Assembly (NCBI GenBank): GCA_913058215.1
Contig: CAJXQE010000037.1
Location: 1-32,571, forward strand
Direction: 5' to 3'
Length of the DNA stretch: 32,571 nucleotides
Source: an uncultured Verrucomicrobiales bacterium
Lineage (GTDB): Bacteria > Verrucomicrobiota > Verrucomicrobiia > Verrucomicrobiales > DEV007
Part shown: one piece after another, positions 1 through 9,932 of the stretch
Numbering within the stretch: the first letter of the stretch is position 1
Layout: each line of letters begins with the position of its first letter
Translations under genes and position numbers: made by a program
The notes under the pieces: model-generated
What the model was told of the DNA's origin: nothing
What the model saw: only the letters and a program-made list of their open reading frames with translations
Database searches by the model: none

Positions 1-47
1 GAGATCAGCCTCGGTCTCGTGGGCTCGGAGATGTGTATAAGAGACAG
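1..47 (+). other. Nextera Read 2 / P7 adapter remnant (artefact)
   Basis: This is not genomic sequence. Bases 1-5 match the end of the Illumina P7 oligo, 6-13 (CAGCCTCG) look like an i7 index (from memory, the N710 adapter orientation), and 14-47 are the Nextera Read 2 transposase adapter. The 19-base Tn5 mosaic end AGATGTGTATAAGAGACAG occupies 29-47. Genomic sequence starts at 48. Any reading frame that begins here encodes adapter-derived residues such as MYKRQ. Confidence 0.98.
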
Positions 48-323
48 ACGGTGTTCAACGTGCAGCGACTCGTTACAGGGATTTTGATCGTGATCGGAAT
101 TGCCACGATTGGAATCGGAGCCCTGGTATTCCTGCTCTCTTACCGACTACGGGCACAGGAATTTGAAAATCTGAACAAGATTGGAGCCGATCCAACGACA
201 ACGAAAGCCCTAGTGGTCTTTGAAGCCGGCTTTGTGATCGTCGCGAGCCTGGTAGCGAGTGGATTGCTTGTGATCCTGGTCGCCGCATTGGCACCGATCC
301 TCGTTCGGGTAATGTTGGGGTGA
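48..323 (+). CDS. Small membrane protein, 5' end missing
   Basis: The frame is open from the adapter junction to TGA at 321-323. The first native codon is ACG at 48, so the five residues read before it (from a GTG inside the adapter at 33) are artefactual. About 91 native residues remain. Two hydrophobic spans are visible, one near the start (TGILIVIGIATIGIGALVFLL) and one near the end (FVIVASLVASGLLVILVAAL), joined by a polar loop with EFENLNKIGADP. The real start could be GTG at 51 or 60, or lie beyond the contig. I do not recognise the family. It runs toward thiC, which is on the opposite strand, with about 107 bases between the two stop codons. Confidence 0.55.
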   Translation, partial: TVFNVQRLVTGILIVIGIATIGIGALVFLLSYRLRAQEFENLNKIGADPTTTKALVVFEAGFVIVASLVASGLLVILVAALAPILVRVMLG

Positions 324-430
324 CGGCAAAGGTAACAAAAGCCGAAGCCTGAGCGCTGGACCGATGAAATGACGCCCTGAAAAGAGCGCCCTGCTTATGG
401 ACGCCCTAAGATCAGTTTAGCATCCTATTC

Positions 431-2488
<2,058 letters not shown>

Positions 2489-2489
2489 T

Positions 2490-2590
2490 CATTTTGGACT
2501 CCCTGCGGCAGCATTATCTGCGTCAGGTTCAAAGGGTCTCACCGGTTTTCCGGTAATCTCAGCGATCGGAACGCCCCCCTGTCTGGACTT
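2490..2590 (-). promoter_or_regulatory. TPP riboswitch (THI element)
   Basis: On the minus strand the conserved TPP aptamer landmarks appear in order: GGGGG at the start, CTGAGA at about 2557-2562, a GGTGAGACCC segment, GAACCTGA with GATAAT after it (2512-2530 region), and GGGAGTC at the 3' end (2497-2503). The closing P1 helix can form from GAC at 2581-2583 and GTC at 2497-2499 but is short. The element precedes thiC, the most common TPP target. With the terminator at 2424-2458 it predicts transcription shut-off when thiamine pyrophosphate is plentiful. Confidence 0.95.
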
Positions 2591-2592
2591 TT

Positions 2593-2620
2593 AAAGTATC
2601 AGAAAGCTTGCCTGCGTCAA
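2593..2620 (-). promoter_or_regulatory. Candidate promoter of thiC
   Basis: On the minus strand TTGACG (2620-2615) is followed after 16 bases by TACTTT (2598-2593). Transcription would start just before the TPP aptamer, as required for the riboswitch to be in the transcript. The -35 box is good and the -10 box is weak. Confidence 0.6.
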
Positions 2621-2741
2621 GAGATCCCGATTTTTTTCACTCTTGCTGATTGCTTATTTGTGGAAGAAAATAGGCTTTCCTGAACAATCCAACCAATTCC
2701 CGTCCAAGATTCTGCAGCGTGATGCGTTTCAGACTCCGGTA

Positions 2742-3857
2742 ATGAGGCTCCTTGACCGATATATCCTGAAACAGGTACTGATCTCCGCGTTGTTTGCCAT
2801 CGCGGTCATCATCATCATTCTTGTTTTGGGGAATGTGTTTAAGGAGATTCTCCGGGAGTTGGCCAAGCGTCCGGATCTTGATCTCTGGTTTGTCGCGAAG
2901 TTCATCGCTCTGGTCATTCCGATTTCGCTGAGTCTGGCGGTGCCCTTTTCGTTCCTGACATCCATTCTTCTGACCTTCGGCCGCCTTTCTGCTGACAGTG
3001 AATTCGTTTCAATGCGGATGGCTGGACTCAGCATGGGTAGAATCTGTGTGCCGGTCTGGATTCTGGCAGCCTTCTTCACTGGCGTGTGTGCCTGGGTGAA
3101 CCTTTCCCTCACTCCAATGGCAAAGACGGAAATGGAGGGCATGAAAGACACCCTGATTAACAAAGCAAAAGTGGACCCGCTGATGCTGTTTCCGGACGAG
3201 CAGGTCATGGATGAGTTCGGCGATTATTTGATCTGGGCGCGAAAAGAGGATGGATTGCTACGGAATTTCCAAATGATCAAGATGGACAAATTCATGCCGG
3301 ACGCGCTTGCCATCGCCGACAGCGCCGAGATCACCGTCGATCTGGATTCTGATAAGCCGGCGATGCTGATGACGATGAAGAACGCGAACCTCATGATCAA
3401 GACGGGAGGAGATTCCTTCATGGAGTCTTCTCAGCCCCTCTTTATGGAGGAAGCGCAGACAGCCGTCTCTCTTGAGGACTTGAAGAAGAATGACGAACGC
3501 TTACAGCCAGAGAACCTGGGGCTGATTCCTCTCGTCGGTATGGTTGGCGATAAAACTCTTGAGAGCAATGTTAGGGCAACTTTGCGGACCGAGTTGAGTA
3601 TGCGAATGGCATTCTCGGTTTCCTGTATCACATTTGGATTGATCGGTGTTCCTCTCGGGATCACTGCTCAGCGTCGGGAGACGACCTCCGGATTTGTCCT
3701 GAGCATGGTGATCGCAGTGGTCTATTATGTGCTGCTCATCATTGCTCAGATGATGCGGGAGAATGAAAGCTTGTATCCCCATGTTTTAGTCTGGGTCCCG
3801 AATATTCTGTTCGTAGCACTGGGACTGATCATGTTCCGTAGACTGAGCAAAAAATAA
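2742..3857 (+). CDS. LptF/LptG family lipopolysaccharide export permease
   Basis: The 371-residue inner-membrane protein belongs to the YjgP/YjgQ (LptF/LptG) family. These permeases partner the LptB ATPase to extract lipopolysaccharide and send it along the Lpt bridge to the outer membrane. The start MRLLDRYILKQ is typical. Hydrophobic spans cluster at the N-terminus (about residues 13-33, 55-85, 100-125) and C-terminus (about 285-310, 320-340, 345-365), flanking a periplasmic beta-jellyroll-like middle part. The frame is open from 2643, but ATG 2742 gives the family start. No second permease or lptB is adjacent, so I cannot choose between LptF and LptG. No clear Shine-Dalgarno is visible. 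Confidence 0.9.
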   Translation: MRLLDRYILKQVLISALFAIAVIIIILVLGNVFKEILRELAKRPDLDLWFVAKFIALVIPISLSLAVPFSFLTSILLTFGRLSADSEFVSMRMAGLSMGRICVPVWILAAFFTGVCAWVNLSLTPMAKTEMEGMKDTLINKAKVDPLMLFPDEQVMDEFGDYLIWARKEDGLLRNFQMIKMDKFMPDALAIADSAEITVDLDSDKPAMLMTMKNANLMIKTGGDSFMESSQPLFMEEAQTAVSLEDLKKNDERLQPENLGLIPLVGMVGDKTLESNVRATLRTELSMRMAFSVSCITFGLIGVPLGITAQRRETTSGFVLSMVIAVVYYVLLIIAQMMRENESLYPHVLVWVPNILFVALGLIMFRRLSKK

Positions 3858-3880
3858 TCCCTATGCTTTCAGATTGAGTA

Positions 3881-4198
3881 ATGAAAGAACTGTTTAGCGA
3901 ACCGGATTTTTCCCTTGTGGGTTACTACAAATCAGTTTTGGATTCCGCTGGAATCCCGGCCTTGATTAAAAACGAGCACATCAATGGAAACGATAACGAA
4001 ATCACGCTCCCTGAGCTATTTCCCTCATTGTGGGTCGTCAACGATGAAGACCACAAACGGGCACTGCAGTTGATCGTCGACCACCTGCAGGAGGATGATG
4101 CAAAAGCAGAAACGGAAATCGAATGCGCGAGCTGTGGTGAATCCAACCCCGGGAATTTTGAAGTGTGTTGGTCCTGCGGTGGCAAGGTAGCAGGCTGA
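3881..4198 (+). CDS. DUF2007 domain protein with C-terminal zinc ribbon
   Basis: This 105-residue protein starts with a DUF2007-like fold (MKELFSEPDFSLVGYYKSVLDSAGIPALIKNE, then LWVVNDEDHKRALQLI). Proteins of this group were named putative signal-transducing proteins, but their biochemical role is not established. The tail carries two CxxC pairs, CASC and CWSC, spaced like a zinc ribbon. It starts 23 bases after the lptF/G-like gene on the same strand and probably shares its transcript. It ends 12 bases before the convergent sulfatase stop. Confidence 0.75.
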   Translation: MKELFSEPDFSLVGYYKSVLDSAGIPALIKNEHINGNDNEITLPELFPSLWVVNDEDHKRALQLIVDHLQEDDAKAETEIECASCGESNPGNFEVCWSCGGKVAG

Positions 4199-4210
4199 AA
4201 GGGGAGATGG

Positions 4211-5578
4211 TTATCGAACAGGTGCGACGTCCTCTTCCCAGGCCGCGTGCTCTTTCCGTAGCTTTTCAAGAATCGCTTTTTTGTCAGCCGGGAAATGATT
4301 CAAATCGAGAAGGCTTTGCAGTTCCCCTGGATCTTCCTGGATGTGGAAAAACCACTCGTCGACAGTGCCTCCATCGTTTCGTTTCACCCACTTGTATTCA
4401 TCGTTCCTAATTGCCCACCAGGTCCGGTCACCTCGCCTTGACCGCCAGTGAAGTGTTCTTGGATAATCCGGTTTCCCTTCGGCGACATGCGCGAGCAAAT
4501 CGTCGCCATCGAGTTTTGCCGTGACCGTTGAGACGGCGCCAGCTGCATTGAGAAAACTGGGTGTCAGATCCATGAGTGAGCCGAGCTGTTTTGAAACCGT
4601 TCCGGGTTTGATTTTGTCCGGCCACTTTGCAATGATGGGAACACGAATTCCTCCATCGAACAGGGTCCCTTTATAATCGCGCCCGGGGGTATTGAGTCCC
4701 GGCTTCATGGCGCCGTGATCACTGGCAAAAACAACAATCGTATTCCCTGTCAGCCCGTGAGTCTTTAGTGCACTGACAATTTCACCGACTGACCAGTCCA
4801 GTCTCTCGATCATTTTGACGTAGTCAGCACGGGTTCCCTTCATCCACTCTTCAGCCGTCGGGGGCTTTCCCGGATCGGCTCCGGGTGCCTGGAAGGGAAA
4901 GTGCGGCGCGGCATGCGGAAGATAGAGGAAGAACGGTTTCTTTGGGGACTTGGATCTTTTCTCCAAAAACGCCAGAGCATCTTCTGTGATCAGATCGGTG
5001 AGGTATCCTTCGCGCTCGATCGGTTTCCTACCGCTGACAAAGGCATCAATGTCCGACAACTCCGTATGCTGATAGTAGTCAACATTCCCGCCGAGGAATC
5101 CAGCGAACTCATCGAATCCCTGATCGAGCGGAGAAAAGTGATCATCGTATCCCAGGTGCCATTTCCCGAAAATGACGTTGGTGTAGCCGACTTCTTTCAG
5201 TGAAGGCGCAAGTAAAGCCATATCTGCCGGTAATCCCAGTTGATGCTTTTCAGCGAGACGAATCGCATCGTCGTAACGACCGACATTCCCCGTTCCGATA
5301 GCGCATTCCATTCCGCCGACGCGTTGTGGATAGCGCCCTGTCAGGATCGATGTCCGGGAGGGGGTGCATTCCGGACCCATCGCGTAGGTATTGGTGAATC
5401 GAACCCCATCGGCGGCAAGCTGGTCAATGTGTGGGGTTTTGGCATCGGGCGCGCCGAAGCATTGGAGATCGGCGTAGCCCATGTCATCGGCGAGGATGAA
5501 GACGATGTTGGGAGATGCTGCGGTGGCCGACAGAGCGGCGAGCAATCCAATCAGGATGGAGAGAATTCGATATTTCAT
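4211..5578 (-). CDS. Secreted type I sulfatase (CTPSR active site)
   Basis: A 455-residue arylsulfatase-family enzyme that would hydrolyse sulfate esters outside the cytoplasm. MKYRILSILIGLLAALSATA is a signal peptide. The core begins with NIVFILADDMGYAD (metal ligands D31, D32). CTPSRTSILTGRYP holds the cysteine (C71) that a formylglycine-generating enzyme must oxidise. GKWHLGYDD and SDHGAMKPG supply further active-site residues. The open frame extends to 5626, but the extra residues overlap the upstream gene's end and precede the signal peptide, so I start at ATG 5578. It lies 26 bases downstream of another sulfatase on the same strand, which indicates an operon. The sulfated substrate cannot be named from the sequence. 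Confidence 0.93.
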   Translation of the reverse strand: MKYRILSILIGLLAALSATAASPNIVFILADDMGYADLQCFGAPDAKTPHIDQLAADGVRFTNTYAMGPECTPSRTSILTGRYPQRVGGMECAIGTGNVGRYDDAIRLAEKHQLGLPADMALLAPSLKEVGYTNVIFGKWHLGYDDHFSPLDQGFDEFAGFLGGNVDYYQHTELSDIDAFVSGRKPIEREGYLTDLITEDALAFLEKRSKSPKKPFFLYLPHAAPHFPFQAPGADPGKPPTAEEWMKGTRADYVKMIERLDWSVGEIVSALKTHGLTGNTIVVFASDHGAMKPGLNTPGRDYKGTLFDGGIRVPIIAKWPDKIKPGTVSKQLGSLMDLTPSFLNAAGAVSTVTAKLDGDDLLAHVAEGKPDYPRTLHWRSRRGDRTWWAIRNDEYKWVKRNDGGTVDEWFFHIQEDPGELQSLLDLNHFPADKKAILEKLRKEHAAWEEDVAPVR

Positions 5579-5604
5579 TGCGGTATGTCTAATAGAATCG
5601 GGTT

Positions 5605-6966
5605 TTACGGGCTCTCCCGCTGCCACGGAACCTGTCCGGCTTTGTTGATGTGCATCATCAGGGCGTGAAACAGTTCATTATATTTCTTCGGAGCCTTCGC
5701 CTTCGGAATCGGATTCTCCTCCGCTGGATCAGCCGCGAGATTGAAGAGCTGATACGGTTCAAACCCCGTGTTCCGCGTCAGCTTCCATCCGCTCCGCTGA
5801 ATGGCATGATAGTGGATACCCCCGTATCTTTGATTTCCTTCGAGTCGCACCCAAACAAGATCGCGATCTTCTTCCTCCATCGGCTCTCCCTTCAGGATCG
5901 GCAAAAAGCTGCGTCCGTCGAGTTCGTGTTCCACCGGGACTCCGGCGATTTCGGCGAGAGTCGGATAAAAATCCATCGTCAGCGAAGTGTGATCTCTGTT
6001 GCGAACTCCGGCCTCGATCTGTCCCGGCCAGATCACACAGGTCCCGACACGGATTCCGCCTTCCCACATTTCCTGCTTACCGCCGCGAAGGGGAAGGTTC
6101 CGTGCTCCGACACTGGATTGCCCGCCGTTATCACTGGTGAAAACCACGACAGTGTCTTCCCAGAGACCTTCGCTTTTCAGCGTCTTGATGACCCGTCCGA
6201 TTCCATCATCGAGATGCTCGATCAAGGCAACGAGGCCAGCGCGTTTGTCGGTGATCCCTTCCTCGCGGGCTTTTACTTTTTCCAGCCAATCCTGTGGCGG
6301 CTGAATCGGAGTGTGGGGAGCATTGTATGCAAGGTAGAGAAAGAAAGGGTTCTCCTCATCTTTCCGTCCCTTCAGATAGTCGATCGACCAGTCCGAGAAA
6401 ATGTCAGTGGCGTGTCCTTCCGGGTGAACCGGTTCTTCATTTCGACGCATGTAGTGCTGGCCATGACGGAAATGCTTGTAGTAATCATCCATCATGTCGC
6501 CAAGGAATCCGTGAAAAAAGTCGAAGCCGACGTCCGTGGGCCGGTCCGGTTTTTCCAATCCGAGATGCCATTTCCCGACGATGGCGGTGTCGTAGCCGGC
6601 CGTTTTTAAATGGGAAGGCAGGGTGATGACATCATTCCTGAGATCACCCCAACTGGTGGGTTGTCCCTCGATGGGGGTGCGAATGACACCTGGAACGCCG
6701 GCATTGTCCGGATAGAGCCCGGTAAGAAACGAAGCCCGCGTCGGAGAGCAGACCGGGCAGTTGGCATAGAACTGATCAAAGCGCATCCCTGCCGCAAAGA
6801 GGCTGTCGATGTTCGGAGATTTCAAATCCGGGGCCCCGTAGCAGGAAAGGTCCCCGTAGCCGAGGTCGTCGACCATGATGAAAAGAATGTTCGGCTTTTC
6901 GGGTGCCGCCTGCAGAATTCCTGACAAAGACCAAACCGCCGCAAATAAGAGAGAAAAGAATTTCAT
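5605..6966 (-). CDS. Secreted type I sulfatase (CSPTR active site)
   Basis: A 453-residue sulfatase with signal peptide MKFFSLLFAAVWSLSGILQAA, metal-binding FIMVDDLGYGD (D33, D34), formylglycine site CSPTRASFLTG (C73), GKWHLG, and SDNGG. The C-P-T-R form of the motif is common in marine Bacteroidetes and PVC sulfatases. The reading frame continues 122 codons further upstream, but those residues are low-complexity, rich in Arg/Ser, lack a plausible start and overlap the divergent gene, so I reject them. It is the first gene of a two-sulfatase unit. The promoter must lie in the 6967-7190 divergent region. The pair with 4211-5578 suggests successive desulfation steps on one glycan; this is inference. 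Confidence 0.93.
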   Translation of the reverse strand: MKFFSLLFAAVWSLSGILQAAPEKPNILFIMVDDLGYGDLSCYGAPDLKSPNIDSLFAAGMRFDQFYANCPVCSPTRASFLTGLYPDNAGVPGVIRTPIEGQPTSWGDLRNDVITLPSHLKTAGYDTAIVGKWHLGLEKPDRPTDVGFDFFHGFLGDMMDDYYKHFRHGQHYMRRNEEPVHPEGHATDIFSDWSIDYLKGRKDEENPFFLYLAYNAPHTPIQPPQDWLEKVKAREEGITDKRAGLVALIEHLDDGIGRVIKTLKSEGLWEDTVVVFTSDNGGQSSVGARNLPLRGGKQEMWEGGIRVGTCVIWPGQIEAGVRNRDHTSLTMDFYPTLAEIAGVPVEHELDGRSFLPILKGEPMEEEDRDLVWVRLEGNQRYGGIHYHAIQRSGWKLTRNTGFEPYQLFNLAADPAEENPIPKAKAPKKYNELFHALMMHINKAGQVPWQRESP

Positions 6967-7059
6967 AGTTTCCGTGTTTCGGTTTTTAATCCAGAACATG
7001 AGAATCCGAAAGAAAGAAATCGAAATTGTAAAGCATGCCGCCTTTGTCTTTCGAGTGCT

Positions 7060-7220
7060 CCGACAGCTGTGTGGGTCGGGCGCTTCGCCTGATCTGGAAC
7101 CACTACCGCGCCGGCGGGTCGGGATTTTTGAGGATTTGGGATCGTGTTCTTCCGAAAGGATACAGCCCGCCAATGCGGGTAGATTTTCAATGGCAAGCGG
7201 AGCGCTCGCCCTACAAGTGA
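7060..7220. repeat. Palindrome-rich intergenic segment, REP-like
   Basis: Between the divergent sulfatase and SGNH hydrolase lie several short inverted repeats: GGGCG-ctt-CGCCt near 7080, CCCGC-caat-GCGGG at about 7166-7179, and the perfect 8-mer GAGCGCTC near 7200 set in a GGC...GCC context. The composition differs from the coding DNA nearby. It may be an extragenic palindromic repeat or a set of operators for the divergent promoters. I see no second copy in the window. Confidence 0.35.
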
Positions 7221-8380
7221 TGCTTGTTGTGTGCTTTCTGCTTTTCAGTAATTCGGTGATGGCGGAGCCGGCTGTCGAAATGGGAAGTCGTGGCGTTTCT
7301 AATTTTATTGCCACGATTGAAAAAGAACGCAAAGCCCATGTCGCCTTTCTTGGAGGTTCGATTACGCAGAATGCGACGGGTCATACGAAGATGGTGCCGG
7401 ACTGGCTTACCAAAACGTATCCGGACGTGGAATTCACTTTTACCAATGCCGGACTCAGCTCAACCTGCTCGACCACCGGTGCCTTCCGCTTTGATCGGGA
7501 CATCCTCTCCAAAGGCCCGGTCGATTTGTTGATCGTCGAATTTGCGGTGAATGACGATCAGGACGCGATGCACGATCGCACCACCGCAATCCGCGGTCTC
7601 GAGGGAATTGTGCAGCAGTATTTCCAGACGAATCCCAAAGGAGATATCATTTCCGTCCAGTTTGTGAATCCCGGAATTTTAGAGAAGATCCAGAAAGAGG
7701 AGAAGCCGCTTAGTGTGGATGCTCACAAAACCGTCGCGAGACATTACGATATTCCCATCGTGGATGTCGGTCAGGCGTTGGCGGATGAGATCGCAGCCGG
7801 AAAGATGACCTGGGCGGAAGACTACAAGGGAACCCATCCGAATAAAATTGGGTATCAATTCGCCAGCGATCTGATCACTTCCGTGATCGCCAAGACTGTG
7901 TCCGGCGAAACGCCGCAGGAGCTTGCAATCCCCGAGCCCATCGATCCTCTTTCCTATTCCAGGCCGAGCGCAATTGATCCACAGGCCATGAGTTGGCTCG
8001 GCGGATGGAAATTTGAGACGGTCAGTAAAGAACTGCTTCCTCTCGGAGCGATTCGCGGTGATTTCACCAAATACAAAGCCCTGCGTTCCGACGGGGCGGG
8101 GGACATGCTTTACCACACTTTTATCGGCAGCATGTATGGCGCCTTTATCCTCGCCGGACCGGATGCCGGCATTCTCGAAGTCGCCATTGATGGTGGCGAG
8201 TGGAAGAAGGTAGACCTTTTTCACAAACACAGTGGTGGATTGAACTATCCGCGCAGCGTCATTTTTGCTGACGGCCTTTCATCTACTTATCATCAGGCTG
8301 CGATTCGCGTATCCGCTGAGAAGAATCCGAAGAGTAAAGGGAACACGGCGACGATTTTGTTTATTGAATCAAACGAGTAA
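7220..8380 (+). CDS. Secreted SGNH/GDSL-family hydrolase
   Basis: The product (386 residues from this start) has SGNH landmarks: the nucleophile block GGSIT (S47), a VEFAVND block and a C-terminal catalytic pair in DYKGTHPNKIGYQ. These enzymes remove acyl or acetyl groups, often from glycans. After about residue 240 comes a second, beta-rich domain of unknown role. The open frame reaches back to 6875, overlapping the divergent sulfatase. I favour ATG 7220 because MLVVCFLLFSNSVMA reads as the signal-peptide core; ATG 7190 is the alternative, but its first codons lie in a palindrome. Neither has a convincing Shine-Dalgarno. Next to sulfatases, deacylation of a sulfated polysaccharide is a reasonable inference. 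Confidence 0.82.
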   Translation: MLVVCFLLFSNSVMAEPAVEMGSRGVSNFIATIEKERKAHVAFLGGSITQNATGHTKMVPDWLTKTYPDVEFTFTNAGLSSTCSTTGAFRFDRDILSKGPVDLLIVEFAVNDDQDAMHDRTTAIRGLEGIVQQYFQTNPKGDIISVQFVNPGILEKIQKEEKPLSVDAHKTVARHYDIPIVDVGQALADEIAAGKMTWAEDYKGTHPNKIGYQFASDLITSVIAKTVSGETPQELAIPEPIDPLSYSRPSAIDPQAMSWLGGWKFETVSKELLPLGAIRGDFTKYKALRSDGAGDMLYHTFIGSMYGAFILAGPDAGILEVAIDGGEWKKVDLFHKHSGGLNYPRSVIFADGLSSTYHQAAIRVSAEKNPKSKGNTATILFIESNE

Positions 8381-8435
8381 GGGATTCGTTAAACATGGAC
8401 CGTGGAGGCGACAGGGTCGAATTCGAAAAGATAAC

Positions 8436-9932
8436 ATGCCCATGAATTACAGACTTCTTTGTATCTCAGTTCTGACACTGTTTCTCAGTTTCACCGCCCG
8501 GGGAGACAAAATGCCCAATATTCTCATGATCGCGGTCGATGATCTGCGACCGATGCTCGGTTGCTATGGTGATGAGCGGATGCACACGCCGAACATTGAT
8601 CGTCTCGCAGCAGATGGTCTGGTGTTCGATCGTGCCTATTGCCAGTATGCGAAGTGTGGCACCTCCCGACTGTCTTTGATGACAGGGCTGCGACCGGATT
8701 CCGTCGGTGTCTTCTCAAACAATCACAATGATGTGCGCCGGTTTCGTGAGCGCCGTCCTGATGCAGTTTCGATGGCGCAGTGGTTCAAGGAGAACGGCTA
8801 TGACACGCGCGGCTTCGGGAAGATTTATCACGATGGATGGGATCGCGCGGAAGAGTGGTCTGTTCCGCCATCACCGGGACGGGATAGCGAAATGCTGGAA
8901 GTGGTGGATGCGAAAAATCCGACTGCGCCGACGACGATTGCGGTGAGAACTGCCTGTCCCGTTTTTCAGAGCCCTGATGTTGAAGACGATCACCTTTTTG
9001 CCGGCCGGATGACGAATAAGGTGATTGACGTTCTCAAACATAAAACGGAGAAACCTTTCTTTTTGGCGCTTGGATATCGTCGACCTCATTTGCCCTTTGT
9101 GGCACCTAAGAAGTATTTTGATCTGTATGAGCCCGACGAATCCTGGCTGACAAAAGTCCCGGAGCCTTCGGCAGGCATTCCGGTGGCAGCATGGTACAAC
9201 TCGGACGGATACGTGGGCACCGCGAAGAAGCTGGGCCTGACCATGCCGAAGCGACCAGAGCGAGAGGCCGCGGTTAGCTGGAACGGTTTTGAAATGCGGA
9301 GCTATCTCGGAGTTCCTCCCAAAGGGGAGATTTCAACAGAACTCCAACTGGATCTGATTCATGCCTATGCGGCCTGCATCAGTTATGTGGATGCACAGGT
9401 CGGGAAAATTCTCGATGTATTGGAAGCGCAGGATTTGAGAAAGAATACCACCATCGTTTTCTGGTCGGATCACGGTTGGCATCTGGGTGAGCACAGCGCC
9501 TGGGGAAAAATGACCAACTACGAAATCGCGACACGGGTTCCGTTTATCATTTCCTCACCCGCTCATTCCAATGGACGGACCGACAGCATCGCTGAGCTTG
9601 TCGATTTGTATCCGACCTTGTGTGATCTTGCAGGATTGGATTCTCCGAAGCATTTGGAAGGGGAGAGCCTGCTGGAGGTTCTTCAGTCTCCGGAGACGAA
9701 AGAGTCCAGTGTCGCGAGAAGCCAGTATCTCCGATTCAAAGACATGATGGGGAAATCCCTTCGAACAGATCAGTATCGTTATACAAGGTGGGAGAAGTCA
9801 GGCACGGGCGAACTGGTTTTTGACGAATTGTATGACCACCAAAATGATCCAGGCGAAACAAACAACCTGGTCAACTCGAAGAGCCCGGAACATCGGACTG
9901 CTCTTTCCCGCCTTCAGAAACTGCAGTGGTGA
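8436..9932 (+). CDS. Iduronate-2-sulfatase-like secreted sulfatase
   Basis: A 498-residue sulfatase resembling iduronate-2-sulfatases: MIAVDDLRPMLGCYGD (D35, D36), a LMTGLRPDSVGVF stretch after the active site, GFGKIYHDG, LGYRRPHLPFVAPKKY, SDHGWHLGEHSAWGK. A signal peptide precedes it (NYRLLCISVLTLFLSFTARG). The formylglycine site reads CGTSR (C74), with Thr where the usual motif has Pro or Ala. GAAAAG just upstream could serve as a ribosome site; ATG 8442 is an alternative start. It follows the SGNH gene by 55 bases on the same strand. Its last 62 bases overlap the convergent membrane-protein gene. The open frame extends to 8265 inside the previous gene and is not used. Confidence 0.92.
   Translation: MPMNYRLLCISVLTLFLSFTARGDKMPNILMIAVDDLRPMLGCYGDERMHTPNIDRLAADGLVFDRAYCQYAKCGTSRLSLMTGLRPDSVGVFSNNHNDVRRFRERRPDAVSMAQWFKENGYDTRGFGKIYHDGWDRAEEWSVPPSPGRDSEMLEVVDAKNPTAPTTIAVRTACPVFQSPDVEDDHLFAGRMTNKVIDVLKHKTEKPFFLALGYRRPHLPFVAPKKYFDLYEPDESWLTKVPEPSAGIPVAAWYNSDGYVGTAKKLGLTMPKRPEREAAVSWNGFEMRSYLGVPPKGEISTELQLDLIHAYAACISYVDAQVGKILDVLEAQDLRKNTTIVFWSDHGWHLGEHSAWGKMTNYEIATRVPFIISSPAHSNGRTDSIAELVDLYPTLCDLAGLDSPKHLEGESLLEVLQSPETKESSVARSQYLRFKDMMGKSLRTDQYRYTRWEKSGTGELVFDELYDHQNDPGETNNLVNSKSPEHRTALSRLQKLQW

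Noticed and set aside
33-47. GTG start giving a 96-residue protein beginning MYKRQ
   Set aside because: The first five codons are Nextera adapter; only residues from base 48 on are genomic.
6875-7189. N-terminal extension of the SGNH hydrolase
   Set aside because: Overlaps the divergent sulfatase and the palindromic intergenic region, and would bury the signal peptide inside the protein.
6967-7332. 122-codon N-terminal extension of the second sulfatase
   Set aside because: Arg/Ser-rich, no signal peptide, overlaps the divergent gene; the signal peptide begins at ATG 6966.
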